Origin: Candidatus Heimdallarchaeota archaeon
GTDB lineage: Archaea > Asgardarchaeota > Heimdallarchaeia > Heimdallarchaeales > Kariarchaeaceae
Length of the DNA stretch: 64,000 nucleotides
Direction of reading: 5' to 3'
Assembly (NCBI GenBank): GCA_030149205.1
Contig: JASBSB010000006.1
Location: 558,001-622,000, forward strand
Shown here: one piece after another, positions 1 through 8,955 of the stretch
Position numbering within the stretch: position 1 is the stretch's first letter
Layout: the number at the start of each line of letters is the position of its first letter
Made by a program: the position numbers and the translations under genes
The notes under the pieces: model-generated
The model's database searches: none
Seen by the model: only the letters and a program-made list of their open reading frames with translations
What the model was told of the DNA's origin: nothing

Positions 1-2
1 GG

Positions 3-902
3 GAAGATCCAGTTGCACAAGCCACTGTTCAAGGTGCACTTGGGGCAGATAGAATGGACTTTATGCTAAGAGACTCTTATTTTGCAGGAACAAGTCATTT
101 TGGGACAGTCGCCAGTTCTCGAATCATCAGTAATTCAATCATAGCAGAACACAATGGAAAGAGGTCTCTTCATTATAGAACCAAGGTCCTTGATGATATC
201 TTTCAAGCTTTATTAGGAAGATTTTACATGTACCGAGGGGTATATTTCCATAAAGCTAGTTCAGCAGCTGATATACTAATTAAAAGGATGTTAAGTGCTG
301 CCGCTGAACCACTGAATCTCGCTGAAAGAACGACGAATCTAGAGGAATTTCAGTTTATCAATGAATACACACTCATTGGTGAAATTATGAGCAGAAACGA
401 CAAAGAGATCCATAAGGCAAAAGACTACTGTACCAGACTGCTACAAAGAGACTTACCCAAGCTCGTCTGGGAAACCATAGTTCCTGAAAAGGTTGTAAAA
501 ACTATCAGCAGTGATTTAGAAAGAGGATCAAAACTCATCGCTCATGAACAGTTCATCGACAAAATTAAAGCGATATCCGAGAAAAACGGCCATGAAACCC
601 CTGAGTTTTATATCTTCAATACCTACCCTATGAGCACAATTGACCACGATGAATTCAATGCAGGAAATATCTATATCTGGGATAAAAGAGAAAGACTAGT
701 GCCTGGAAAGAGATCACTGACATTCAGTGAGGCTATCCAATCTACAAGCTATTTTAAATCATTTTTAAGTAATGTTGAGGATAGACAGAGATATGTGATG
801 ATCCGTGTATATACTGATAGAAAAGATGCTGCTTGGATCAGAAAACATGAGTTTCAAAATCAGTCCAAAATTGAGCCAGATATTTCTCAAACCAGTTATT
901 AA
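3..902 (+). CDS. HD-superfamily phosphohydrolase, 5'-truncated by window edge
   Basis: The frame is open from base 3 to the TAA at 900-902, so the N-terminus lies outside the window. The first residues read EDPVAQATVQGALGADRMDF, followed by LRDSYFAGTSHFG. This ADRxDFxLRDSYxxG block is the hallmark that follows the HD domain in COG1078-type HD phosphohydrolases (SAMHD1/YwfO relatives), which hydrolyse dNTPs or related nucleotides. The metal-binding HD motif itself would be upstream and is not visible. The C-terminal half is helical and charged. An internal ATG at 54 is only a methionine inside the conserved block, not the start. Family is confident; substrate is unknown. Confidence 0.85.
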   Translation, partial: EDPVAQATVQGALGADRMDFMLRDSYFAGTSHFGTVASSRIISNSIIAEHNGKRSLHYRTKVLDDIFQALLGRFYMYRGVYFHKASSAADILIKRMLSAAAEPLNLAERTTNLEEFQFINEYTLIGEIMSRNDKEIHKAKDYCTRLLQRDLPKLVWETIVPEKVVKTISSDLERGSKLIAHEQFIDKIKAISEKNGHETPEFYIFNTYPMSTIDHDEFNAGNIYIWDKRERLVPGKRSLTFSEAIQSTSYFKSFLSNVEDRQRYVMIRVYTDRKDAAWIRKHEFQNQSKIEPDISQTSY

Positions 903-947
903 GTAACATATGTCTAAATTGAGATAGAATAGTGTCGTAATTTACAT

Positions 948-1811
948 TTAATTTTTGTCGTCTTCTTCCTTCATTTCAATTATTTCTGGATAGACATTTA
1001 TCCATTCACTCCACGAACCTGCATAAAGACATCCCATTTTACCTGTGACATGCTTCTGAACCAACAAATTGAAACAAGCTGTGACACCAGATCCGCAATA
1101 AAAGACAGAATCCTCTTTAATTGTTCTAAATTCAATCTTAAGAATTTCGCTTTCTCTAAGTGTTCCTTCTGGGTTTAAATTAAACTTCCAATGTCTGTGT
1201 GAAGATCCAGGAATGGTTCCTGCAATGGGATCAGGTCCAGAATCAATCCCTCTGTATCTGTTTAAATCCCTTGAGTCTATTAAAGAGAGAGATCCTAAAT
1301 TAGTCTTAATTTCATCTGAGAAGATTAGCGGAAATTGACCACCTTTCCAGTTTGAGGGTAATTTGAGATTCAGAGATGTTAATGATGAATGAGAAACTGA
1401 GTTTTCACCTGAATCAATCAAATATCCCTTTTTCTTCCATGCGTCTATACCACCCTCTAATACAGCAACATGAGGATATCCCAGAGTATTCAACATCCAC
1501 CATAATCTTGCTGCGTAACCTCCACCTGCATTATCATAAATTACAATCTGCTTATTAGGAGAAACACCTCTAAGCTTCAATAATTCTATAAATTTATGCA
1601 TATCAGGTAAGGGGTGTCTACCAGTTCTTTCTGTTATTTCACCTGTCAACTCTTTTTCTAAGTCCCAAAATACAGCATTAGGAATATGCGACTCCCTATA
1701 AAGTCTTAAGCCACCCTTTGGATCTCCGAGAATAAACTGTAGGTCTATTACATAGACTTTTGATTTATCTAAACTCCTTAAATTTTCAACGCTAATAAAA
1801 GTGTCAGTCAT
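948..1811 (-). CDS. Thiosulfate/3-mercaptopyruvate sulfurtransferase (tandem rhodanese)
   Basis: A 287-residue protein with two rhodanese domains, the usual length for this family. The N-terminal inactive domain covers about residues 5-135 (VIDLQFILGDPKGG, YRESHIPNAVFWD, LEGGIDAWKKKGY). The C-terminal catalytic domain covers about 160-275 (LIDSRDLNRYRG, GTIPGSSH) and ends in the active-site loop CGSGVTA with catalytic Cys239. It would transfer sulfane sulfur from thiosulfate or 3-mercaptopyruvate to an acceptor such as cyanide or a thiol. CGSGV loops are typical of the mercaptopyruvate subgroup, but I cannot fix the donor. It converges with the HD gene and stands alone. Confidence 0.92.
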   Translation of the reverse strand: MTDTFISVENLRSLDKSKVYVIDLQFILGDPKGGLRLYRESHIPNAVFWDLEKELTGEITERTGRHPLPDMHKFIELLKLRGVSPNKQIVIYDNAGGGYAARLWWMLNTLGYPHVAVLEGGIDAWKKKGYLIDSGENSVSHSSLTSLNLKLPSNWKGGQFPLIFSDEIKTNLGSLSLIDSRDLNRYRGIDSGPDPIAGTIPGSSHRHWKFNLNPEGTLRESEILKIEFRTIKEDSVFYCGSGVTACFNLLVQKHVTGKMGCLYAGSWSEWINVYPEIIEMKEEDDKN

Positions 1812-1892
1812 TAACTACTAATTTCGAAGTGAGCATTAGAATATTAGAGTTTCTAATAAGAATTATATTTATGAAACTGATGAGTAATAACT

Positions 1893-2741
1893 TCAAAACT
1901 CATTTTCAACATAATCAATGAATTCATTTAGTTTGGAGTTATAATTTATATTCCTACCCATCTTAGAATGAGGGGACCCAGAAACCACCCAATTGAAATC
2001 AGTTGGTTTGATGAGTTCCAGGTTCCTTTTAAAGTGAGTTTCGATTGGGAACATAGAGTCATTTTCACCATGTATTAAAAAAATTGGAACTTTAATCTTA
2101 GGGAGATTATTCGCTGGTTCTACTTTTTGCCATGGAAATCCAGAGTGAAATAAAAGAAATATCTCCCAGCTGTAGAGCCAAGTGGGTATATGTAAAACTC
2201 TTAAAAATCCATAGAATGTTCCTTTAATATTGTTTGGAAGAGCTTCTGCTACAAGTGCTCTACTTCCCCAATGTGCAGAAAATATTGTTGATGCAATAGA
2301 TCCAAAAGACAATCCATGTAAGATTGGATTCTGAATTCCTTCATTTACACAGATTTTGTGGGCATGTTCTGCAAACCAAAGGGCCGTTGAGGTGTAATAG
2401 TATCGAGTTTGTCCATGGGAATATGCGTCTACGAATAAAATCGAGTATCCTCTATTCCAATAGACCTCACCTCTACTAACCATTCTGGCAGAATTCCTGC
2501 CCCATGAATGTAGAAGCACAACCCATTTTTCATCTGATGAATGAGGGTTAACACATTTCCAGTACCTCACTTTTTCAGGTAATAGCATTCCTTTGGTTTG
2601 AGTATGAGTTTCTTGGCCAAAGGGTATAACATACTCCCTTGATCTAAAAATGAATATATTATTCGTAAGAACCCAGAAAATAAAAACTGCGGAAATGAGG
2701 TAAATAAGGATTATATAAAATATAAATTCAAAAATATTCAC
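1893..2741 (-). CDS. Membrane-anchored alpha/beta hydrolase
   Basis: This 282-residue protein opens with one strongly hydrophobic segment (about residues 4-26), followed by an alpha/beta-hydrolase fold. Visible elements are VVLLHSWGRNSARM (oxyanion loop), ILFVDAYSHGQ, the nucleophile elbow GLSFGS (a GxSxG variant), an acid-loop candidate IHGENDSMFP, and a terminal His in SGSPHSKMG. The single N-terminal segment suggests a membrane-tethered esterase or peptidase-like hydrolase. Orientation and substrate are unknown. It is divergent from the membrane gene at 2876, with about 130 bp between them. Confidence 0.8.
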   Translation of the reverse strand: MNIFEFIFYIILIYLISAVFIFWVLTNNIFIFRSREYVIPFGQETHTQTKGMLLPEKVRYWKCVNPHSSDEKWVVLLHSWGRNSARMVSRGEVYWNRGYSILFVDAYSHGQTRYYYTSTALWFAEHAHKICVNEGIQNPILHGLSFGSIASTIFSAHWGSRALVAEALPNNIKGTFYGFLRVLHIPTWLYSWEIFLLFHSGFPWQKVEPANNLPKIKVPIFLIHGENDSMFPIETHFKRNLELIKPTDFNWVVSGSPHSKMGRNINYNSKLNEFIDYVENEF

Positions 2742-2875
2742 AGATAGGTAAAAAATTAAGCTATAATAATCTTCTCGGACAAGGAAATCTCATTTTGTCA
2801 AATCTAGGTCTAAATAGAGAGATTTTCCGATTCCAGAGATGACAATATTTTTCAAAATTTGCAATAGATTTGACT

Positions 2876-3496
2876 ATGGATCAAACAATTAAGCTAAGCT
2901 CTACAGCTGCAAAACTAAGAGAGAAAGACATTAATCAGGTTCTCTGGATAATCTCTTTTATTTTTGTCTCACTGTTGGTCCTAACTGGATTTGCAATTAG
3001 ATCAAACATTCATAACGAAAATATTGTCCTTTTAGCCATTTTTGGTTTAGTTGTTGTCTCAATTGCCACCTTTGTGGGGTACTATGTTGGAAAAATAGAG
3101 AAAGATAAAATTGACAACACCATGATTTTAAGGTCAGATAGACTAGAACTAAAAATTGGGAAGAAAAACATAATTTTAGGATATTCTGAAATTGATAAAA
3201 TTGAAATACAGTTCATATATTTAGATCCAAAAGCCTCCACTGATTGGGTTGATGCATTAGTTAACACAGCAAGCTTTGTCTTGGAAGGTTTCAAGGACTT
3301 TGACCCAAATAAAGATGTCTTGTTAGAGATCCATCTTCAAACAGTTTCAGATAAGATAAATTTTTTTATTGATGGAGTAAGTTACAATAACTTAGACAAA
3401 TTCGTAAATTTTCTAACTTCTAAGCTTGTAAAAGCAGAAATAACAAAGAAAAGAAACGGGAAAAATTTGAAGGTTCAAATTAACAATCCTCATTAA
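2876..3496 (+). CDS. Two-TM membrane protein with conserved C-terminal domain (paralog A)
   Basis: Function not recognised. About 206 residues: a short cytoplasmic N-terminus, two adjacent transmembrane segments (roughly residues 20-42 and 50-70), then a soluble beta-rich domain of about 120 residues. The domain architecture (two TM then a compact beta domain starting ILRSDRLELKIG) resembles bacterial membrane PH-like proteins, but this is only a pattern guess. It is a clear paralog of the protein at 4994-5665: both end with NPxKxVLLEI, FFIDGVSYN or FYIDGVSYN, and a K-FV segment. ATG 2876 is preferred over an in-frame TTG at 2870. Confidence 0.75.
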   Translation: MDQTIKLSSTAAKLREKDINQVLWIISFIFVSLLVLTGFAIRSNIHNENIVLLAIFGLVVVSIATFVGYYVGKIEKDKIDNTMILRSDRLELKIGKKNIILGYSEIDKIEIQFIYLDPKASTDWVDALVNTASFVLEGFKDFDPNKDVLLEIHLQTVSDKINFFIDGVSYNNLDKFVNFLTSKLVKAEITKKRNGKNLKVQINNPH

Positions 3497-3598
3497 AAAG
3501 TAATCATTTTTTTATAATTAACAATAAAATAATTCATAATTGATAATTAGCCTATTTTACAGGGTTAAAGTCATAACGTATGCGTCGAATGGTTGATA

Positions 3599-4876
3599 AT
3601 GAAATGGAAAAATTGGAGTGGTAATGTTAAATTCCAATTTCCAAACCTTGTGATAGTAAGAGAAGAGGCAGATATTATAAAAGCTATTAATTCCTCTTTA
3701 AAAGTACGCGTGGCTGGCTCTGGACATTCCTTTACGAATGTTGTAAAAACAGAAGAAACCTTGCTCAACATGGATGAATATAACAAGGTGGTGCAGATTG
3801 ATAAAGAATCGATGAAAGTCACTGTCCAGGCGGGAATAAAGTTGTATCAATTAAATGACATCCTCAACCGAGAAGGGCTGGCATTAGAAAATTTAGGAGA
3901 TATTGATAAACAATCACTTGCTGGAGCATTATTGACTGGAACACATGGAACAGGAAAAGGTTTTGGGATACTTTCTACAATGGTAACTAATCTAAGAATA
4001 GTCAATGGATCAGGAGAGGTGGAAGAATTAGAAGGAAATTCAGATGATTCTAAATTCAAAGCAGCGTTAGTGTCCCTTGGAAGTCTAGGTATTGTATCTG
4101 AAATAACATTAAAGGTGGTTGAAAAGTTCACTCTACATTATAGATCCAGGGTCACTACCCTTGAAAAGGTTAAAAACGAGCTTGAAAGCCTTATTACAGA
4201 GAATACACATTTTGAGATGTATTGGTTTCCTTTTACAGATAATGTTCAGCTTAAAATCTCTAATCATTCAGATGAATCCCCAGACTCTTCACGCATAAAG
4301 GATTTTATCAATGATATTATTCTAGAAAATTACCTCTTTGGAGGTTTGTGTTTTATAACATGGTTGTTACCCTTCACTAACAACCTAATTGCAAAGATTG
4401 TTGGGAATAGTATTTCAGAATTAAAAAAGACAGATAATAGCCCCCGGATATTTACAACTCCAAGAAATGTTCGGTTTAACGAGATGGAATTTAGTCTTCC
4501 TGTATCAAATGGGTATAACACCTTGATCAAAATCAAAGAGATGATTGTAAAAAAGAAGCATAAGGTTTTGTTTCCAGTAGAATTTCGATATGTTAAAGGA
4601 GATAAATTCCTACTTAGTCCAGCTTATGGTGAAGATAGGATTTACATAGCCGTTCATAAGTATCATAGAAGAAATTATGAGAAGTATTTTCATGACTGTC
4701 AAGAAATATTTTTCGAAATGGGAGGCAGACCACATTGGGGTAAGATGCATTATTTGCATGCTGAAAACCTTAAACAGCTATACCCAGAATGGGATAGGTT
4801 TTGTCAAATTAGGAAAGAAATGGACCCTCATGATAAATTCTTAAGTGAATACCTGAGAAAATTATTTCTTTCCTAA
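3599..4876 (+). CDS. FAD-dependent oxidoreductase, D-arabinono-1,4-lactone oxidase/alditol oxidase type
   Basis: A 425-residue protein with an N-terminal FAD-binding (PCMH-type) domain (about residues 10-175) and a C-terminal ALO domain. Diagnostic motifs are RVAGSGHSFTN, whose His is the usual flavin-linked residue in this family, LENLGDIDKQSLAGAL, TGTHGTG, SLGSLGIVSEITL, and the terminal HWGKMHYL. These enzymes oxidise sugar lactones or alditols with O2, giving H2O2. Substrate cannot be read from sequence. It lies 860 bp before a PLP deaminase/aldolase-like gene; I recall the two families as neighbours in some bacteria, which suggests shared metabolism and possible transfer. ATG 3599 is chosen; TTG 3593 is also in frame. 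Confidence 0.88.
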   Translation: MKWKNWSGNVKFQFPNLVIVREEADIIKAINSSLKVRVAGSGHSFTNVVKTEETLLNMDEYNKVVQIDKESMKVTVQAGIKLYQLNDILNREGLALENLGDIDKQSLAGALLTGTHGTGKGFGILSTMVTNLRIVNGSGEVEELEGNSDDSKFKAALVSLGSLGIVSEITLKVVEKFTLHYRSRVTTLEKVKNELESLITENTHFEMYWFPFTDNVQLKISNHSDESPDSSRIKDFINDIILENYLFGGLCFITWLLPFTNNLIAKIVGNSISELKKTDNSPRIFTTPRNVRFNEMEFSLPVSNGYNTLIKIKEMIVKKKHKVLFPVEFRYVKGDKFLLSPAYGEDRIYIAVHKYHRRNYEKYFHDCQEIFFEMGGRPHWGKMHYLHAENLKQLYPEWDRFCQIRKEMDPHDKFLSEYLRKLFLS

Positions 4877-4993
4877 TCTGTAAACATCCTACAATCCATT
4901 TATTCAAATTTTTGAGTACATTTTAACCAAAAAATTATCGGTTGCAAACTGATTAAAGAAAAATATGTATAAATAACAACTTGAGTAGTAGGT

Positions 4994-5665
4994 GTGCAAC
5001 AATATTTCAAATTAACCTATTCTCCAGAAAATCTGCGAAAACGTAAGTTAAGACCTAGAAATTATACTATAGCGGCATTAATAGTCACTGGATTTTCTTA
5101 TTATATATTAATTCTGACTCCAGCAATAGACTACACACCTACAACTCTGAGCATTTCAATAGGTGCAATTATAATGTTCCCTTTGGCTATAGTTAGTGGT
5201 TACTTTCTTGGAAAAGCCCTCGTTGGAAAAGTAGACAACTCAATCGAATTAACTGCTGAGAGGATGCAATTTTCTATTGATGGAGAAGTCCACTGGATGA
5301 ATTATTCAGAGTTAAAATATTTGAAAATGTACATATATTATGTGAGGGAGATGAAAGGCTCTGGTGATTCGAGTGGTATTCTTCTCCCATTGATCTTTTA
5401 CTTAAGGCAAAAATACTATCATGTAAATCCAGAAAAAAAGGTCTTACTAGAAATTGATTTGAAAGGTTTTGACGATAATTTTAAGTTTTATATCGATGGG
5501 GTTAGTTACAACGAGGTCGAAAAATTTGTTCAAATAATTAAGACTAAGTTGAATAACCCACACGTTAATAGGACGAAAAATGGGGTAAACATGGAAGTGG
5601 ACATATATCAGATGATTAATTCCCTTAAGCTACCTACAAGCCTTGATGAGAATGGTGTAGACTAG
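4994..5665 (+). CDS. Two-TM membrane protein (paralog B)
   Basis: Function not recognised. It is 223 residues from a GTG start, with two transmembrane segments (about residues 27-45 and 55-75) and a soluble domain. It shares KVDNSIELTAERMQFSI, NPEKKVLLEIDLKGF, FYIDGVSYNEVEKFVQII and KNGVNMEV with the paralog at 2876-3496, so both arose by duplication and now flank the lactone oxidase gene. A TATA-like TATAAATA at about 4969-4976 lies 18-25 bp upstream of the GTG, consistent with a very short or absent leader. The C-terminus carries an extra ~20 residues relative to paralog A. Confidence 0.75.
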   Translation: MQQYFKLTYSPENLRKRKLRPRNYTIAALIVTGFSYYILILTPAIDYTPTTLSISIGAIIMFPLAIVSGYFLGKALVGKVDNSIELTAERMQFSIDGEVHWMNYSELKYLKMYIYYVREMKGSGDSSGILLPLIFYLRQKYYHVNPEKKVLLEIDLKGFDDNFKFYIDGVSYNEVEKFVQIIKTKLNNPHVNRTKNGVNMEVDIYQMINSLKLPTSLDENGVD

Positions 5666-5733
5666 CAATTTTAAAACTCAAATACAGTTCCGTTAGACAA
5701 AAAAGTTCTATATTATCAATACAATTCAATTTT

Positions 5734-6921
5734 ATGGGCAGTTATGAGTATTATTCAAAAATTCTAAAAAATGAGACATTACCTCTTGTTGCACTGGATC
5801 TAGACCTTCTAACTAATAACATAGCAGAAATTAAAAAAAGATTAAAATCAAACAAAAAAACTATTCGTGTTGCCTCAAAATCAATAAGAAGTATTGATGT
5901 ATTGAGATATATATTGAACTCAGACCCAATTTTTGATGGGATAATGGCGTATTCTCCCAGAGAAGTAAAACTTCTGTTGGAAAACGATTTCTCAAACATC
6001 CTTCTGGCATATCCAAGTATGGAAAAAGAACTCTTGTTAAATTTATACTCAAATCCCTCTAACTCTGAAAAACTTACATTGATGATAGATTCAATCGAAC
6101 ATGTGGATCTTTTAGAGGAGGTGGGTAAGAAATCCGGATGTAAGATTAGGGTCTGTGTTGATATTGATATGAGTGTGAATTACCCTGGGATTTATTTTGG
6201 GGTCTTTAGATCTAAAATTCGAGATGTACAGAGTTTGGAAGTTTTAATTTCCTATATTTTGAAGCTTCAAAATTTAAAAGTCGTGGGGTTAATGGGGTAT
6301 GAAGCTCAAATCGCTGGTGTTCCAGATTATTCTCCAGCAAGATCTCAGGTATTAAACTGGATAATCAGAAGATTAAAACATAATTCAATTAGAAAAATCA
6401 GAGAAAGAAGGTTAGAATGTGTCCAATTAGTTAACCGGATGGGAATAGAGCTTGAATTTGTAAATGGTGGGGGAACTGGGTCTGTCGAGAGTACACAAGA
6501 AGAATTAGAAGTCACTGAGGTTACCGTAGGATCAGGATTCTACAGCCCTTCCCTCTTTGACTATTATGAAAATTTCAAACATAGTCCAGCTCATTTCTTT
6601 GTCTTAAGAGTTACCAGAAACCCCACTGAAAATATTTTCACGTGTGCGGGTGGAGGTTACATTGCATCAGGGAGCATTGGTATCGATAAACAACCTGTTC
6701 CGGTGTATCCTGAAGGAGTTCGACTGATAGAGAACGAAGGAATGGGTGAGGTTCAAACACCAATTAGATATGGTGGCAGATTGAAAATTGGAGATCTGGT
6801 TTTTTTTCGACATGCAAAAGCTGGAGAACTCAATGAACATTTCGATGAAATAATCATTATATCTCAAGGAAAGATTATCAATCAATATAAAACCTATAGA
6901 GGACTCGGTACAAATTTTTGA
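5734..6921 (+). CDS. PLP-dependent amino acid deaminase/aldolase-like enzyme (alanine racemase fold)
   Basis: A 395-residue enzyme of the alanine-racemase/D-threonine-aldolase fold type III. LVALDLDLLTNNIAEIKKRL opens the barrel, and RVASKSIRS holds the candidate PLP lysine (K49). VCVDIDMS, GYEAQIAG and VNGGGTGS (phosphate-binding loop) follow. The C-terminus has RHAKAGELNEHF and YKTYRGLG, which I associate with the group annotated amino acid deaminase/aldolase rather than with true alanine racemase. It probably acts on a D- or beta-hydroxy amino acid in the cytoplasm. It follows paralog B by 68 bp and may be co-transcribed. Confidence 0.82.
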   Translation: MGSYEYYSKILKNETLPLVALDLDLLTNNIAEIKKRLKSNKKTIRVASKSIRSIDVLRYILNSDPIFDGIMAYSPREVKLLLENDFSNILLAYPSMEKELLLNLYSNPSNSEKLTLMIDSIEHVDLLEEVGKKSGCKIRVCVDIDMSVNYPGIYFGVFRSKIRDVQSLEVLISYILKLQNLKVVGLMGYEAQIAGVPDYSPARSQVLNWIIRRLKHNSIRKIRERRLECVQLVNRMGIELEFVNGGGTGSVESTQEELEVTEVTVGSGFYSPSLFDYYENFKHSPAHFFVLRVTRNPTENIFTCAGGGYIASGSIGIDKQPVPVYPEGVRLIENEGMGEVQTPIRYGGRLKIGDLVFFRHAKAGELNEHFDEIIIISQGKIINQYKTYRGLGTNF

Positions 6922-7006
6922 ATATATTTAATATCCAGATGTTTTCAATTTGAACTACAGATTTTAGAGATTTAAATTTTCGCGTGAATTCCTATCGATT
7001 AAATGA

Positions 7007-7051
7007 ATACATTGTATAACATATCAGTGATCTTATAAATACTCAATGTAT
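7007..7051. promoter_or_regulatory. TATA box flanked by 8-bp inverted repeat upstream of wHTH gene
   Basis: ATACATTG at 7007-7014 is the exact reverse complement of CAATGTAT at 7044-7051. Between them lies a TATA-like TTATAAAT at 7033-7040, about 26 bp before the ATG at 7063. The spacing suggests a leaderless transcript. The inverted repeat brackets the TATA box, so a dimeric regulator bound here would block promoter access. Autoregulation by the adjacent winged-helix protein is inference. Confidence 0.5.
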
Positions 7052-7062
7052 AGTATCATTAC

Positions 7063-7572
7063 ATGAGTATCCAGAATCCCGCAAGAAAAGGCCCGAAACG
7101 CGTATGGAAAGGATACAGAAACCTTAGGGTGCCTCTTGAGCTTTTCGAGGATGTAAAAAGATATCTTGAAGAGATCAAAATGGCATACCTTGGAGAGGAT
7201 GAAGAAAGGGTAATGGAATTTCGGAAAAGAGTCTCAACCACCCTATCACCAGAGGATAAAGAGCTGCTTAATCAGATCCCTGCTCTGCGACAGGAAATTA
7301 ACAGGCTAAAAGAAGAACTACAAACTCCAAATGTTTTATCAAATCCACTCTCTAACTATTCTCGATTGACTTCTAAAGAGAAAATCAAACAATTTCTATT
7401 TGAGCATTCAAACCAAAGATTTACAACGATTGAGATAGCACAACAGCTGTCTATGCCAGATGCCACCTGTAGACAAGCTTCCAGAGAGCTTTCTCAGGAA
7501 GACAATACAATTGTTCAAATTTCGGGTAGACCAAATCGATATTTTCATAGCAATATTAATGAAGAAAATTGA
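7063..7572 (+). CDS. Winged-helix DNA-binding protein with central coiled coil
   Basis: A 169-residue basic protein. The N-terminus (MSIQNPARKGPKRVWKGYRN) is strongly positive. Residues about 65-92 (DKELLNQIPALRQEINRLKEEL) look like a coiled coil. The C-terminal ~65 residues fit a winged helix: SKEKIKQFLFEHSNQRFTTIEIAQQLSMPDATCRQASRELSQED has the usual helix-turn-helix spacing and ends with a wing (IVQISGRPNRYFH). It is probably a local transcription regulator, dimerising through the coiled coil. No enzymatic domain is visible. Targets are unknown, but its own promoter carries a candidate operator. Confidence 0.7.
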   Translation: MSIQNPARKGPKRVWKGYRNLRVPLELFEDVKRYLEEIKMAYLGEDEERVMEFRKRVSTTLSPEDKELLNQIPALRQEINRLKEELQTPNVLSNPLSNYSRLTSKEKIKQFLFEHSNQRFTTIEIAQQLSMPDATCRQASRELSQEDNTIVQISGRPNRYFHSNINEEN

Positions 7573-7653
7573 GGGATTTCAAAATTATTCTATACAAAAT
7601 ATGGGTCAGCTAGGGGAAAATAAATTTAATTTATAAGAAATTGACAAACTGTA

Positions 7654-8649
7654 ATGGACACAAGACAACTCTTGACGCGAGGAGCAACTATAGTAATTGA
7701 TCCCCAACAGATAAGAATGACACCAGATGAATACCTGGCAGCCTATGGTTCGTATATGGACACAGTCTGTTTAGTCGCAAAATCTCAGGCGGGAACAACT
7801 TACTACCCAAGTAACTCTGCACCAAGAGATGAGGATTATGGTCAATTCTTTTCATCTTTTGCACAAATTGCCACAGACATAGGAATTAAGGTCTACGCAA
7901 TGTTTCATTCAACACATGACAAATATTTTTCCAAAAATCCAAATTTCCAGCTTGTGAATAACGGAGGAGAACCTGTCCCTGGATGGGTATGCCCTTCACG
8001 GGAGAATTATTGGTTGTATTTGGCGGAATTGTGTGCAGAAGTTGCTGAGTTTCCTATTGAAGGTATTATCCTGACAGACCTGGCTTATCCAAGAGAAACC
8101 ACCTGCTTTTGTGAAAGTTGTAGAAGGGTTTTTTCACAACGAAATAACATGGATAGAGACTTCTCACTAGAAAGATTACAGAGAAATGATACTTTGTTTC
8201 ACAAATGGTTAACCTTCCGAACCAATTCCGTAAATAAGTTAATTTCAACAGTTGTCAACAGGGTACATCAGATCAAAAAAATTGATGTACTCCCTGAACT
8301 CCTATTAGATCTACAGACCGGGCTTTTAGAAGGTTCATTACGCCATTTCGGACAGGATTACAACAGTATCAGACAGGTCACTTCACACATACTCATTCAT
8401 TTATTCCCTTGGTCTCCATTCCCAAGTACGGAAGAAGAAATAAATATGCTCTCTGAAACTTTGGGTGAATTTGCTGAACATACGGAAACTACAAAAACTT
8501 CATTATACATCTGGGATATCACGGATACAAAATTCAACTTTGCACAAAGCATCAAAACCAACCTGAACTCAAAAGAAATTTTTGTGCTTGAGGAAGAACC
8601 TATAGACTTTCTTGATAGAAGATCATTATATCTTGGTCTTGGTGTTTAG
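7654..8649 (+). CDS. Putative TIM-barrel (glycoside-hydrolase-like) protein with zinc-type cysteines
   Basis: A 331-residue soluble protein without signal peptide. IKVYAMFHSTHDKYF, NNGGEPVPGWVCPSRENYW and EGIILTDLAYP read like the strand/loop pattern of hypothetical glycoside-hydrolase-like barrels, in which a reader often finds W-x-CP and a D on the fourth strand. A CFCESC motif at about 151-156 follows directly and may bind a metal. I cannot assign a substrate, and a non-catalytic or binding role is possible. It sits 81 bp after the winged-helix gene, on the same strand. Confidence 0.5.
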   Translation: MDTRQLLTRGATIVIDPQQIRMTPDEYLAAYGSYMDTVCLVAKSQAGTTYYPSNSAPRDEDYGQFFSSFAQIATDIGIKVYAMFHSTHDKYFSKNPNFQLVNNGGEPVPGWVCPSRENYWLYLAELCAEVAEFPIEGIILTDLAYPRETTCFCESCRRVFSQRNNMDRDFSLERLQRNDTLFHKWLTFRTNSVNKLISTVVNRVHQIKKIDVLPELLLDLQTGLLEGSLRHFGQDYNSIRQVTSHILIHLFPWSPFPSTEEEINMLSETLGEFAEHTETTKTSLYIWDITDTKFNFAQSIKTNLNSKEIFVLEEEPIDFLDRRSLYLGLGV

Positions 8650-8767
8650 AGTCAACTGATCTTCCCAAATCTGAACAATTAAGGTTATGATTTCCATGTT
8701 AAACAGTGGAACCTCACTAGCTCTGTTGATCCTCAAAATGACTCATCTATTAAATATAAAACTACAA

Positions 8768-8870
8768 TTCTACAGTAATTCGCAGCTCTTCTTCATATGT
8801 ATGATTCCCATACCTAAGCCTACCTCAGGAACCCATCTTAGAAAAGATTTATATGAAGTATCCAAATTTA
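8768..8870 (-). pseudogene. Decayed C-terminal remnant of an NAD-dependent sugar epimerase
   Basis: Read on the minus strand, 8870 to 8768 gives INLDTSYKSFLRWVPEVGLG followed by GI. This aligns with the epimerase tail at 9815-10069 (MNLDITKLSSLGWVPEVSLA, then EGI), with about half the residues identical and an eroded end. The nucleotide match is also visible (ACCTCAGGAACCCATC versus ACCTCGGGAACCCATC). There is no open reading frame on either side, so it is a fragment of a second epimerase gene copy. The rest of 8650-8955 shows no gene. Confidence 0.65.
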
Positions 8871-8955
8871 TTTAGCAGAATACTTTGGTACAAATTGATG
8901 AGGTAGTTAGACGTCTTTCAAAAATTTCAAAAGTTAAGTGTGCTTCTATAATTAT

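Noticed and set aside
8687..8875. 62-residue plus-strand open frame after the barrel protein
   Set aside because: Its strongest homology signal is on the opposite strand, as the tail of an epimerase remnant.
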